Program-made: the position numbers and the translations under genes
Part shown: one piece after another, positions 9,632 to 17,913 of the stretch
Layout: each line of letters begins with the position of its first letter
Numbering within the stretch: position 1 is the first letter of the stretch
DNA from: JABDKH01 sp963768565
GTDB taxonomy: Bacteria; Bacteroidota; Rhodothermia; Rhodothermales; JABDKH01
Direction of reading: 5' to 3'
Assembly (NCBI GenBank): GCA_963768565.1
Contig: CAVYIO010000035.1
Coordinates: 117,210 to 181,209 of the forward strand
DNA length: 64,000 nt
Notes under the pieces: model-generated
What the model saw: only the letters and a program-made list of their open reading frames with translations
What the model was told of the DNA's origin: nothing
Database searches by the model: none

Positions 9632-11068
9632 TTATCTTCGGCTCCTACTTGAGCTCTTGCCTGAGCTCTTACTCGAACTGCTCGACGACCGGCCCGAGGA
9701 GGACCGGGTACCTGAACTACTGCGGCTGCTGCCGGACGAACGAACCGACTTGCTGCTGCCGCTGCGGCTCGAACTTGAACGGGTCGCACTGCTGCGAGTC
9801 GACGTACTGCGCCTGGGAGTAGAAACGCTACGACTTCCACTCGATCGGCTATTGCGAACCTGCCGGCTGTTGCCCGAGGAACGAACGGTCTTTGAATTTG
9901 ACGAGCGCGTGGACGGCCGCGTTACCGTCGTCGATCGACTTCGAGTCGTGCGGCTGTCGGGCGTGTACGTGCGGCGCGTTCCCGAGGCCTGCGCATCGCG
10001 ATCATACCGGCGGCGAAGCGTTCCCTCGCTCGAACCCTCTGATGAATTCGAACGATCGGAGCGCTGATAGCGATCTCTCAAAGAGTTTGCGCTGCCACGG
10101 TAGATGATTCTGCGATTCGACGGAGTCGTGGTTCGGCCCACCCCCTGCGACGACCGCCCGTCCGTTCCGGAGCGGATCTCGTTCTTCGAGTTATCATCGC
10201 TGCCTGTCCGCTTGACCGTTCGAGTCGTACCCGACCGACTTGATCCCGTGCGGCCGCTGCTCTTCTTGTCACCGCTATACGTTGACCGGCCGACGTTTGT
10301 CCTCGAGCCTGACCGTGTCACACCGCGCGTGCCGGTCGATCGAGTTCCGTCCTTCGACGTCGTCGAGGTTCCAGTGTTGGTCCGTGTTACACTCCGGCTC
10401 CGTGTACGATCGTCTTTTGCGGTCCCGCTCCGGTCGATCGTGCCACGTGTGTATCCACGACTCGTTCTCGTGCGGTCGACCAGGGACCCTCGGCCTGACA
10501 CGGATCGTCGAGACTGTATAAAGCGATTCGGCCGGTTGGTCTTGTATCCTGACGCGTAGTACGGATTGTAGTAGCCGCCGTAGCCGCCGTAGCCGCCGTA
10601 GCCGCCGTAGTATGGCCGGTAGTAGTTGCTATAGAACGGTCGGTAGTAATTGTACCCGTACGGACTGTAGTAATTGCCATAGTGCGAGTACGGCCATCCG
10701 AAGGACAATCCGAAAGAGAAGGACGAGCCGTAGTAGAACGGATCGTAGTAGTGCGGACCGTACGAACCGTAGGGATACGAGTAGTGATTATCGTAGTAAA
10801 ACGGATCCCCGTAGTATGTGCCGAAGTAGCGGCGATATCGTCTCGGCGTGTAGTACGCGTCTTCCTCGTAATATTCGTCATCGCCATAGTAGTCCTCACT
10901 GACGATGTTACCATCTTCGTCTTCCACAATTACGACGCGATCCGACCTGCGGTCTTCGTACCGGTCCGTGGCGGCCAGCTGCGTGTAGCACCCGGTCGTT
11001 GAAATGACCAGGATGGCGGACGCCGCGATACCCAGCCAAAGTGTGAGTCTGTTCGTAATGTGTTTCAT
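9632..11068 (-). CDS. low-complexity lipoprotein: Tyr/Gly-rich half and Arg/Ser-rich tail
   Basis: A 478-residue protein starting at the ATG at 11068, where a lipoprotein signal begins with MKHITNRL and reaches the lipobox STTGC at about residue 26; in-frame Met/GTG starts up to 129 bases upstream would spoil the signal. After an acidic stretch comes a region of about 120 residues very rich in Tyr, Gly and Pro (YYGDPFYYD, then repeated GGY). The last 270 residues are dominated by Arg, Ser and Thr in RS-like runs and are strongly basic. No enzymatic domain is visible. An RNA- or polyanion-binding, or self-assembling, surface protein is possible but is inference from composition. The reading frame, single signal and terminator support a real gene. 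Confidence 0.75.
   Translation of the reverse strand: MKHITNRLTLWLGIAASAILVISTTGCYTQLAATDRYEDRRSDRVVIVEDEDGNIVSEDYYGDDEYYEEDAYYTPRRYRRYFGTYYGDPFYYDNHYSYPYGSYGPHYYDPFYYGSSFSFGLSFGWPYSHYGNYYSPYGYNYYRPFYSNYYRPYYGGYGGYGGYGGYYNPYYASGYKTNRPNRFIQSRRSVSGRGSLVDRTRTSRGYTRGTIDRSGTAKDDRTRSRSVTRTNTGTSTTSKDGTRSTGTRGVTRSGSRTNVGRSTYSGDKKSSGRTGSSRSGTTRTVKRTGSDDNSKNEIRSGTDGRSSQGVGRTTTPSNRRIIYRGSANSLRDRYQRSDRSNSSEGSSEGTLRRRYDRDAQASGTRRTYTPDSRTTRSRSTTVTRPSTRSSNSKTVRSSGNSRQVRNSRSSGSRSVSTPRRSTSTRSSATRSSSSRSGSSKSVRSSGSSRSSSGTRSSSGRSSSSSSKSSGKSSSRSRR
10571..10610. repeat. 9-bp tandem repeat coding GGY units
   Basis: Four perfect copies of GTAGCCGCC plus a partial fifth. On the minus strand it encodes GlyGlyTyr repeats in the Tyr/Gly-rich part of the lipoprotein gene. 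The unit is a multiple of three, so slippage would change length without breaking the frame. Confidence 0.9.
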
Positions 11069-11328
11069 GGTACCTGGCGACTCTCGTTGGACATCTTCCG
11101 TTAGTTTCTCGCCTGCCTTGGACAACGATCGTTTGTGCATCGTGTTTCGTCTCCTGACCGAGCCATCGCCCCGGTCGTGGACACGGCCTCGGGGCACCGG
11201 TATATTCGGTCACTTGTTGCTTGAACTTCGCGCAAATACCGGGCCGCGCCACGATTCGAGGCCAATTCGGGCGTACAACGGCACCTGAAAGGATCTGGTG
11301 TCCTGCAAAATCTCCAAAACTGTACACT

Positions 11329-12804
11329 ATGGCTGACGCTATTACACCCCGCTCAGAGGACTATTCGAAGTGGTATCTGGACGTAGTCCTCGGTGCCAAA
11401 CTGGCAGACTATTCTCCGGTGCGGGGCTGCATGATTATTCGTCCCAACGGGTACTCGATCTGGGAAAACATGCAGGCGGTCATGGATCGCATGTTCAAGG
11501 AGACCGGACACGAGAATGCGTACTTCCCGATCTTCATCCCGGAGTCCTTCATGGCTCGCGAAGCAAAGCATGTCGAGGGCTTCGCGAAGGAGTGTGCCGT
11601 CGTCACGCACTCGCGACTCAAAGTCAAGGATGACGGGACCGGCCTCATGCCCGATCCCGATTCGAAGCTTGAAGAGAATCTGATTGTCCGACCGACGAGC
11701 GAGACGATCATCTGGGACGCGTACAGCCGGTGGATTCAGTCGTGGCGAGATCTTCCGATTCTGTTGAATCAATGGGGCAATGTTGTCCGCTGGGAGATGC
11801 GTACCCGTCTCTTCCTGCGGACCATGGAATTTCTCTGGCAGGAAGGGCACACCGCGCACGCCACCCGTGACGAGGCGCTGGCAGAGACCCGACTGATTCT
11901 CGACCTGTACGCCGATTTCGTCCAGGACTACATGGCGATCCCGGTGATCAAAGGGGTCAAGACGGCCAGCGAGCGGTTCGCCGGCGCCGACGACACGTTC
12001 TGCATCGAGGCACTGATGCAGGATGGGAAGGCGCTTCAGGCAGGTACGAGCCATTTCCTCGGTCAGAATTTTGCAAAGGCGTTCGACTGCCAGTTCCAGA
12101 ACAAGGACAACGAGCTCGAGTACGTCTGGGCCACATCGTGGGGCGTTTCGACCAGGCTGATCGGTGCCCTGGTCATGATCCATTCGGACGACCAGGGTCT
12201 CGTGATACCGCCTCGCCTTGCACCGACACAGGTCGTGATCGTCCCTATCTACCGGAAGGAAGAGGATCGCGTTCGAGTCCTTGAAACCGCGGCCGAAATC
12301 CGGAAGGAACTCGACGATGCGGGTGTCTCCGTCAAACTCGATGATCGAGAGAGTCAGCGGCCCGGCTGGAAGTTCCACGAGCACGAGGTGCAGGGTGTGC
12401 CGGTTCGCATAGCCATCGGACCGAGAGATCTTGAGAATGGGACGGTGGAGGTTGCCCGACGAGACGAGAGAACGAAGGAGGTCGTCGCAATGCAGGGATT
12501 GACTCAGCACGTACAGCAGCTACTGGACGATATCCAGAAGAATCTGTACACGCGGGCGCTGGCGTTCCGCGAGGAGCACACGAGCACGGCAGACACGTAC
12601 GACGAGTTCAAATCGATTCTCGAAGAGAAAGGGGGATTTGTGCTGGCGCATTGGGACGGTACGGCCGAAACGGAAGCCGTGATCAAGAACGAGACGAAGG
12701 CGACCATCCGCTGCATTCCGCTCGACCAGAGTGACGAGGAAGGAGTCGATATGGTCACTGGCAAGCCGTCCTCCGGACGCGTCATCTTCGCTCGCGCTTA
12801 CTAG
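11329..12804 (+). CDS. proS: prolyl-tRNA synthetase, short archaeal/eukaryotic type
   Basis: A 491-residue class II synthetase that charges tRNA-Pro. Motif 2 is seen in VRWEMRTRLFLRTMEFLWQEGHTAHAT, with QAGTSHFLGQNFAKAF as the proline-pocket region and WGVSTRLIGALVMIHSDDQGLVIPP as motif 3. The bacterial editing insertion is absent, and length and order match the ProS type 3 group used by archaea, eukaryotes and several bacterial phyla including Bacteroidota. ATG at 11329 begins the conserved protein (MADAITPRSEDYSKWYLDVV); the frame stays open 108 bases upstream but that part is not conserved-looking. The next gene starts 12 bases after the stop. Confidence 0.95.
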   Translation: MADAITPRSEDYSKWYLDVVLGAKLADYSPVRGCMIIRPNGYSIWENMQAVMDRMFKETGHENAYFPIFIPESFMAREAKHVEGFAKECAVVTHSRLKVKDDGTGLMPDPDSKLEENLIVRPTSETIIWDAYSRWIQSWRDLPILLNQWGNVVRWEMRTRLFLRTMEFLWQEGHTAHATRDEALAETRLILDLYADFVQDYMAIPVIKGVKTASERFAGADDTFCIEALMQDGKALQAGTSHFLGQNFAKAFDCQFQNKDNELEYVWATSWGVSTRLIGALVMIHSDDQGLVIPPRLAPTQVVIVPIYRKEEDRVRVLETAAEIRKELDDAGVSVKLDDRESQRPGWKFHEHEVQGVPVRIAIGPRDLENGTVEVARRDERTKEVVAMQGLTQHVQQLLDDIQKNLYTRALAFREEHTSTADTYDEFKSILEEKGGFVLAHWDGTAETEAVIKNETKATIRCIPLDQSDEEGVDMVTGKPSSGRVIFARAY

Positions 12805-12816
12805 CCGGCCTGCCCA

Positions 12817-13527
12817 GTGGAATCGGATCGCATCACTCCTTCGTCGCCCGTGAGTGAATTGCGTCGCAGTTCCGCAGCCAGCCGGTTGGCACTGATCATC
12901 ACGTACGTGGTGAACCCTCTGATCATGCCACCCTTGCTGGTGTGGCTTGTTCTCGACGGACTTCAAGCGCCAGCTGCAGAGACAACGATTCTGGTATCGG
13001 CAGCACTTGTCATGCTCTCGGTTGTGCCTGCACTTTACCTGATCTGGATGGTGCGGTCGGGCCGGGCCACATCTCTGAATCTCGAAAATCCGCGTCACCG
13101 AACGACGGCACTCGCAATCGCCATTGCCGCTGCCCTGATGTTGCTGAGCATGGCGTATTTCGTGCTGTCGACGGGTCGCAACCTCGTCGTGGCGATTCTC
13201 ATCGCATATGTACTTGGGACTCTTCTCCTGATTCTCATTAATGAGAGCTGGAAGATCTCGCTGCACACGGCGTCGGCGGCAGGATTTCTGTCGGTTGTGT
13301 TCTATCTCCGCGGCATGGTAGCGGGAGCCGGGCTCTCCTTCGAACTATCGCCGTGGATGTTTGGAGTGGCTGCCATCGCAATCGTGGCGGCGGTCGGCTG
13401 GGCCCGACTGCATCTGCGAGCCCATACGCGCGGTCAGGTTGTGGCCGGAGCGGCAGTGGGGTTTGTCGTTCCGTATTTGCTGCTCATGCTGATCAATACG
13501 CTCCTGCCGCTGTCGCACACCACGTGA
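12817..13527 (+). CDS. PAP2-like integral membrane protein
   Basis: A 236-residue membrane protein with about six hydrophobic segments. It resembles small membrane PAP2 (type 2 phosphatidic acid phosphatase) relatives: WKISLHTASAAG (about 148-159) stands where the SGH motif is expected, and RLHLRAHTRGQVVAGAAVG where SR-x5-H-x3-D is expected. The final Asp is Gln, as in several PAP2-like proteins of this size, so activity is uncertain. The start is GTG at 12817, 12 bases after proS; a second GTG at 12850 is possible. Undecaprenyl- or lipid-phosphate hydrolysis is inferred from family only. Confidence 0.7.
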   Translation: MESDRITPSSPVSELRRSSAASRLALIITYVVNPLIMPPLLVWLVLDGLQAPAAETTILVSAALVMLSVVPALYLIWMVRSGRATSLNLENPRHRTTALAIAIAAALMLLSMAYFVLSTGRNLVVAILIAYVLGTLLLILINESWKISLHTASAAGFLSVVFYLRGMVAGAGLSFELSPWMFGVAAIAIVAAVGWARLHLRAHTRGQVVAGAAVGFVVPYLLLMLINTLLPLSHTT

Positions 13528-13556
13528 CACGGAAAAATGCCCCTGCTTGAATGGAA

Positions 13557-13580
13557 CGCCCCTTCGGGGGGCGCGTTTTC
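13557..13580 (+). terminator. probable rho-independent terminator
   Basis: CGCCCC (13557-13562) pairs with GGGGCG (13568-13573) across a TTCGG loop, followed by CGTTTTC. It lies 30 bases after the PAP2-like gene and would end the proS transcript. Confidence 0.65.
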
Positions 13581-13667
13581 AGGAGCGCAATCACCAACCG
13601 CATCACGTCGCCATATAGCATACCGTTACCGTAGCTACTCAAACGAATCCCCGGGCGACATTTCTTG

Positions 13668-16154
13668 ATGCGGAGGCTTTTGGCGCGGCGCCTACTGGTA
13701 TTCCTTCTGTGCGTCCCGTTCACCCCTGTACTGGGGCAGAACTGGGGCGGTGTCGCTGGTACCGTCTCTGATACGACGGGAAGGGCGATCTTCGGCGTTA
13801 CGGTGATCGTCGACGCCACAAACTTCGGCACATCGTCAGCCGGGAACGGTCGCTATTCCCTTCGCATACCGGCAGGCTCGTACACGCTCCAGTTCTCGGC
13901 TATCGGCTACGAAACCTCCAAACACCCGATACGCATCGTTCGGGGTCAGACTGTCCGATTGGACCGCGTGCTTCGAGAGTCCGCCATGGAGCTCGATGTA
14001 ATTACCATCGAGGGCAACCGGCCGGAGACCGCGGCCGGCGTATTCCAGATGGATCCGGAAAGCGTGCAGAACATTCCCAGTCCGCTGCGAGATCCACTTC
14101 GGGCATTGAAACTGATGCCCGGCGTTGCATCCAATAACGAGATGTCGAATCAATTCTCGGTGCGCGGCGGAGGCCTCAACGAGAATCTGCTGTTCGTGGA
14201 AGGTTTCGAGATATTCCTCCCCTTCCGACCCCGGCAGGGAGAACAGGAAGGACTTAGCCTGCTGAACCCTGACCTCGCCGACAAGATTGTATTCTATACC
14301 GGAGGCTTTCCGGTGCGATATGGAGGGAAGCTCTCATCGGCCCTCGACGTCAGTTATGTGCGCCCGTCGCGACAACTCATTCGCGGTTCCGCTCATGTCT
14401 CACTCCTTGACGCAGGTGTGACAGCCAGTTCGTCGGCGCTCAACAACCGCATCGGGTGGGTCCTCGGTGTACGAAAAGCGCGTGCGTCCAACTTCTTCGA
14501 GACCCAGGAACTGAAGGGGAACTACGAGCCCGATTTTTCGGATGTTCAAGCCATGGTCGACATCAGAGCGGGAGCCGGATTTGACCTCACGCTGCTCGGC
14601 ATCGTTGCAGACCACGAGTTCCGCCTGGATCCAAATTCGCGTCGCACCTTCTTCGGCACGTTGAGTCAGGATCCGACGATCGCGCCTAACAACATCAAGT
14701 CGTTCTGGACGACGTTCGATCCCGACAACGAGGAGTCGGACGGTTACCGAACGACGTTCGGCGGTGCAAGGTTGACGAAGACGATTTCGGACCGATTCTC
14801 CGTGAGCCACGATTTCTCCTACTTCGACACGGAGGAGACGGAGCAATTCACTCTGGACGGAACAGCCGTGCTCTACCAGGTGGATCCGGGAAGTGAAAAT
14901 CCCGACGCAGGTGATGGCCAGTTCCCCATCGGCGCGTCGCGGACAGAAGATCGGGCGGATAACGAGATCGGCGTCACGATGCTTACCGGCCAGGGCCGCT
15001 GGCGATTCCCGATTGGAAGTCACTCGGCAGAGGCCGGTTACTACGGGCGATCAATGCGTTTTCGAGATCGCATCTTCGAGAAGTCGGTTGTCATCGGCCC
15101 GAATCTGGAGGGCGACATCGTCCGGATCGTGGCCGACAGTCTCGAGGGAAATGCCACTTTCAGCGAATCGCAGGCAGGGGCATACGTCCAGGACGAGCTG
15201 GACGTCCTTCCGGGCAACCCCGGCAAGCTCATGGTCACGGCCGGGGTGCGCGCCGACTACTTCAGCTTCAACAAGCGGGTTACGTTCTCGCCGCGCATAT
15301 CAGCGCGCTACAGGCACAACAAGCTGACGAGTTTCCTGGCGTCCTGGGGTGTCTATTACCAGGCGCCGGGTTACCGGGAACTCCGCGGTCGACCCGCGCC
15401 CGGGCAGACGATTCTGGGTGCACTCAACCGTGACCTGACGTCGCAACGCTCAAATCAGATTGTCGCCGGCATCGAGCGGTTCATCCCCGCGCGTCGCCTC
15501 ATCCTTCGGGCCGAGGCCTACTTCAAGGACATCAGCAATGTGATCTCCTACGATATCGAGAATGTCCGGGTCAGATATTCCGGCAACAACGACGCCACGG
15601 CCCAGGCGTACGGTGTGGATGTGCAGCTTCGTGGGGAGTTCGTTCCGGGCCTTGAGAGCTGGGCGAGTTACAGCTTTCTTGTCGCACGGGAGAAATTCTC
15701 TGATGACTTCGAGACAGACTACAATGCGGGTCGCGTCGCGCGGCCTACCGACCAGAGGCACACGGTATCGTTGTACGTACAGGATTACATTCCCGGAGAC
15801 AAGTCCTGGAAGCTGCATCTTCGCACGCTCTTCGGAAGCGGACTTCCCTACACGCCTCCGGTGCCCGGTGAAACGCTCGGCAATATTGTGACGCAGGAGC
15901 CAGGCCCGCGCTTGTCGGCTCGATATCCTCGATATTTCAGGTTCGACATCGGTGCAACCAAAGAACTTATCGTGTTCGAGCGCGGTCTCAGCCGCCCGGT
16001 TAAGCTCCAGCTGACCGGGGAGCTGCTGAACGTCTTTGATATGATCAATACGGTGTCCTACTCATGGGTGCCCGACGCCTCCGGAATCTGGAACAGAATC
16101 CCGACACGCCTGACGCCCCGCACCATCAACGTGCGGGTTCGACTCGAATTCTGA
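13668..16154 (+). CDS. TonB-dependent receptor with N-terminal carboxypeptidase-like domain
   Basis: An 828-residue outer-membrane receptor. A signal peptide ends PVLGQ (about residue 24). Residues 26-105 form a carboxypeptidase regulatory-like beta-sandwich (GGVAGTVSDTTGRAIFGV, then AGSYTLQFSAIGYE), typical of Bacteroidota receptors. The plug follows (about 115-225; SVRGGGLNENLLFVEGFEI), then a large barrel with alternating strands, ending INVRVRLEF. ATG at 13668 is preferred over TTG at 13665. No SusD partner is next to it, so a polysaccharide-uptake role is not implied; the substrate is unknown. Its stop overlaps the start of the DUF5683 gene (TGATG), so the two are cotranslated. Confidence 0.92.
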   Translation: MRRLLARRLLVFLLCVPFTPVLGQNWGGVAGTVSDTTGRAIFGVTVIVDATNFGTSSAGNGRYSLRIPAGSYTLQFSAIGYETSKHPIRIVRGQTVRLDRVLRESAMELDVITIEGNRPETAAGVFQMDPESVQNIPSPLRDPLRALKLMPGVASNNEMSNQFSVRGGGLNENLLFVEGFEIFLPFRPRQGEQEGLSLLNPDLADKIVFYTGGFPVRYGGKLSSALDVSYVRPSRQLIRGSAHVSLLDAGVTASSSALNNRIGWVLGVRKARASNFFETQELKGNYEPDFSDVQAMVDIRAGAGFDLTLLGIVADHEFRLDPNSRRTFFGTLSQDPTIAPNNIKSFWTTFDPDNEESDGYRTTFGGARLTKTISDRFSVSHDFSYFDTEETEQFTLDGTAVLYQVDPGSENPDAGDGQFPIGASRTEDRADNEIGVTMLTGQGRWRFPIGSHSAEAGYYGRSMRFRDRIFEKSVVIGPNLEGDIVRIVADSLEGNATFSESQAGAYVQDELDVLPGNPGKLMVTAGVRADYFSFNKRVTFSPRISARYRHNKLTSFLASWGVYYQAPGYRELRGRPAPGQTILGALNRDLTSQRSNQIVAGIERFIPARRLILRAEAYFKDISNVISYDIENVRVRYSGNNDATAQAYGVDVQLRGEFVPGLESWASYSFLVAREKFSDDFETDYNAGRVARPTDQRHTVSLYVQDYIPGDKSWKLHLRTLFGSGLPYTPPVPGETLGNIVTQEPGPRLSARYPRYFRFDIGATKELIVFERGLSRPVKLQLTGELLNVFDMINTVSYSWVPDASGIWNRIPTRLTPRTINVRVRLEF

Positions 16155-16859
16155 TGACACGTGAAGTGAGAAGTACTTTGTCGCTGCCGGTGAGATCAAT
16201 ATTGCTCGCGGCAACTTTGTTGATGGCGACCGCGACGGCCGCCGGCCAGCCCGTGGATGTTAGTTCGAACGTCCCGTCTCACAGGGCGCCGGCTGCAGCG
16301 GCGGCCATGAGCCTGGTGCTTCCGGGACTCGGACAGCGATACGCGAACGGCGGCAGCTGGAAGGGCGCCGCCACCGTGTTTGCGCTCGCCGATGTGGCGG
16401 TGTGGCTCGGCCTCTACGAAACCGTCCGCACGCGCAACAATCGGATTGATGCTTACGAGGCTCTGGCAGCATCGCGTGCACAGGCAGACATCGAAGGCAA
16501 GGACCGAACATTCTTTCTTAACCTTGCGACGTTTCGATCCTCGGACGAATACCTGGAAGTGCAACTCCGCAATCGCGCCTGGGACCAGCTGGACTACGTC
16601 TCGGATCCGTCGTTTCAGTGGGAGTGGGAGGATGAGGAGGGATTCCTGTCGTTTCCGCGACCTTCGCGGAGACTCTGAGTCGCTGGGCCGACGCAAGTCG
16701 GCACTGATCGCAGCCCTCGTCGCGAACCGAATTGTCTCGGCGCTCGTGGCGGTCCGAGCCGCCAGTCGCAACAACAAGAACCTGCCGGCGAGTTTGTCGC
16801 TTGGGCCCCCGTCGCGCGGCGGGGCGTGGCCTTCTCTGAGCGTTCGTGTGGATTTCTGA
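16154..16859 (+). CDS. DUF5683-type membrane protein, frameshifted
   Basis: Start overlaps the TonB receptor stop. The first frame gives a signal-like N-terminus, then MSLVLPGLGQRYANGG and KGAATVFALADVAVWLGLYE, a pattern of small envelope proteins annotated DUF5683. This frame ends at 16678 just after WEWEDEEGFLS. The plus-one frame carries on at once with FRDLRGDSESLGRRKSALIAAL and VANRIVSALVAVRAA, which is the expected C-terminal part, to a stop at 16859. Restoring one extra base between about 16646 and 16654 (a run of three T is a candidate) gives a continuous protein of 234 residues. Either a draft sequence error or a recent mutation. Confidence 0.7.
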
Positions 16860-16875
16860 CGGGACCACAAATGAA

Positions 16876-16903
16876 AAGGGCTACCTCGGTGGAAGCAGCC
16901 CTT
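16876..16903 (-). terminator. possible terminator between convergent genes
   Basis: AAGGGCT (16876-16882) and AGCCCTT (16897-16903) form a perfect 7-bp stem with a 14-base loop. On the minus strand the stem runs into TTCATTTG, a weak T-tract. It lies between the ends of two convergent genes and could serve the minus-strand gene at 16926. Confidence 0.4.
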
Positions 16904-16925
16904 ACCTGAACGTTGATCGTGGCGA

Positions 16926-17348
16926 TTACCCGGCTCGTCGCATGGACTCCCCGTTGGTGTCGTAGGTGCTCTGAAGATCTATCAGCAGCAGTGCCGACAT
17001 GACCGTCTGTTGCGGAAAAGACGGCATGGACGAGCTGTAGACCTCCTGGACGCCGATTGTGGCCTCATAGCCGAGCGAGAACGCGAAATTGTATATCTCG
17101 CTGCAGATGTCTTCCAGACTCTTGCCGCGACGATACGCGTCGAGACAGAGCCCGCGCAGCCGGGCTTCAACGTCCGGCGAGTGCGTGGTAAGGAACTGAA
17201 GCACCGGCGGAAACCGCCTCAGCAACGGCTTCGGGGCACCGAGTCGACCTGCGATAGGATCGCGATCTACTCGAATGCGCTTCTTGGGCGTTCCGGAAAC
17301 AAACAGGTCGTAGGTCATCTGGCCAATTCTGTACAATTCGCTGACCAT
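16926..17348 (-). CDS. hypothetical protein
   Basis: A 140-residue soluble protein with no signal or membrane segment. It is predicted mostly helical; visible stretches are RRFPPVLQFLTTHSPDVEARLRGL, LEDICSEIYNFAFSLGYEA and SALLLIDLQSTYDTNG. A single gene with a long upstream gap and a possible terminator below. I do not recognise the family. The codon usage, with third-position G/C typical of its neighbours, and the intact frame support a real gene. Confidence 0.65.
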   Translation of the reverse strand: MVSELYRIGQMTYDLFVSGTPKKRIRVDRDPIAGRLGAPKPLLRRFPPVLQFLTTHSPDVEARLRGLCLDAYRRGKSLEDICSEIYNFAFSLGYEATIGVQEVYSSSMPSFPQQTVMSALLLIDLQSTYDTNGESMRRAG

Positions 17349-17722
17349 CGGTATCGGCCGTCCAGTATTTCTTTTAAAATCCGGAAGGCTGTTTTGAAAC
17401 GGACGAGCGAATAGGCGTTGCGGGGGCCGAGGTACTCATTTGAATGATTGGCGAGAGCGCCAGATTCGAGTCCGGCCGGATCCGGCGGACCCCGTCGTTC
17501 GCGCTGCGCCGCCAGCCACGCTCCGCCTCGAACGCTCCGTCCCGTTCCCCGCCGCACCTCGCTGCGTCGCGAAAAGAGTGTGCGAGCTAGTTTTGAGGCT
17601 GATGGACCGTCGTTGAAGAACCAGTGTATTCCATCGCCGTCAGGTGATGGTGACGGGCTGTGAGATCTTTTCTCAGCGTAAAGCGTTGGCGGTCGTTCTA
17701 TGCCGTTGATATATTTCTACGG
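17349..17722. other. intergenic region, no gene seen
   Basis: 374 bases between the minus-strand hypothetical gene and tRNA-Val. It must hold the promoter of the minus-strand gene and that of the tRNA. The middle part, about 17450-17580, is rich in GC with many short palindromic bits and one open frame that looks like arginine-rich noise. No convincing gene or RNA is seen. Confidence 0.6.
17686..17715 (+). promoter_or_regulatory. possible sigma-70-type promoter of tRNA-Val
   Basis: TTGGCG (17686-17691) and TATATT (17710-17715) are 18 bases apart and end 7 bases before the mature tRNA 5' end. Spacing fits a housekeeping promoter; a match of this quality could occur by chance. Confidence 0.4.
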
Positions 17723-17796
<74 letters not shown>

Positions 17797-17836
17797 CTCT
17801 TCGACGCCCTGAGGCGTCCATGTCCAGAAAGGCCGA

Positions 17837-17869
17837 GGCGCTCCGTCGGATGTCGGCGGTGCGCCTTTC
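17837..17869 (+). terminator. possible terminator after tRNA-Val
   Basis: GGCGC (17837-17841) pairs with GCGCC (17861-17865), extended by A-T on the outside, and is followed by TTTCTCTTTC. The loop is long (19 bases), so the call is weak. It lies between the tRNA and thrS. Confidence 0.35.
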
Positions 17870-17913
17870 TCTTTCGTTCCAGAATCGCAAAAGCCTGACC
17901 GTCAATCATCGCC

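Noticed and set aside
9414..10067. Leu/Arg-rich open frames on the plus strand, 9414-10067 and 10104-10559.
   Set aside because: They mirror the Arg/Ser-rich lipoprotein gene; the minus-strand frame has a lipoprotein signal and a terminator.
17448..17663. A 71-residue Arg/Pro-rich frame in the gap before tRNA-Val.
   Set aside because: No start signal or recognisable motif; composition is that of random GC-rich DNA.
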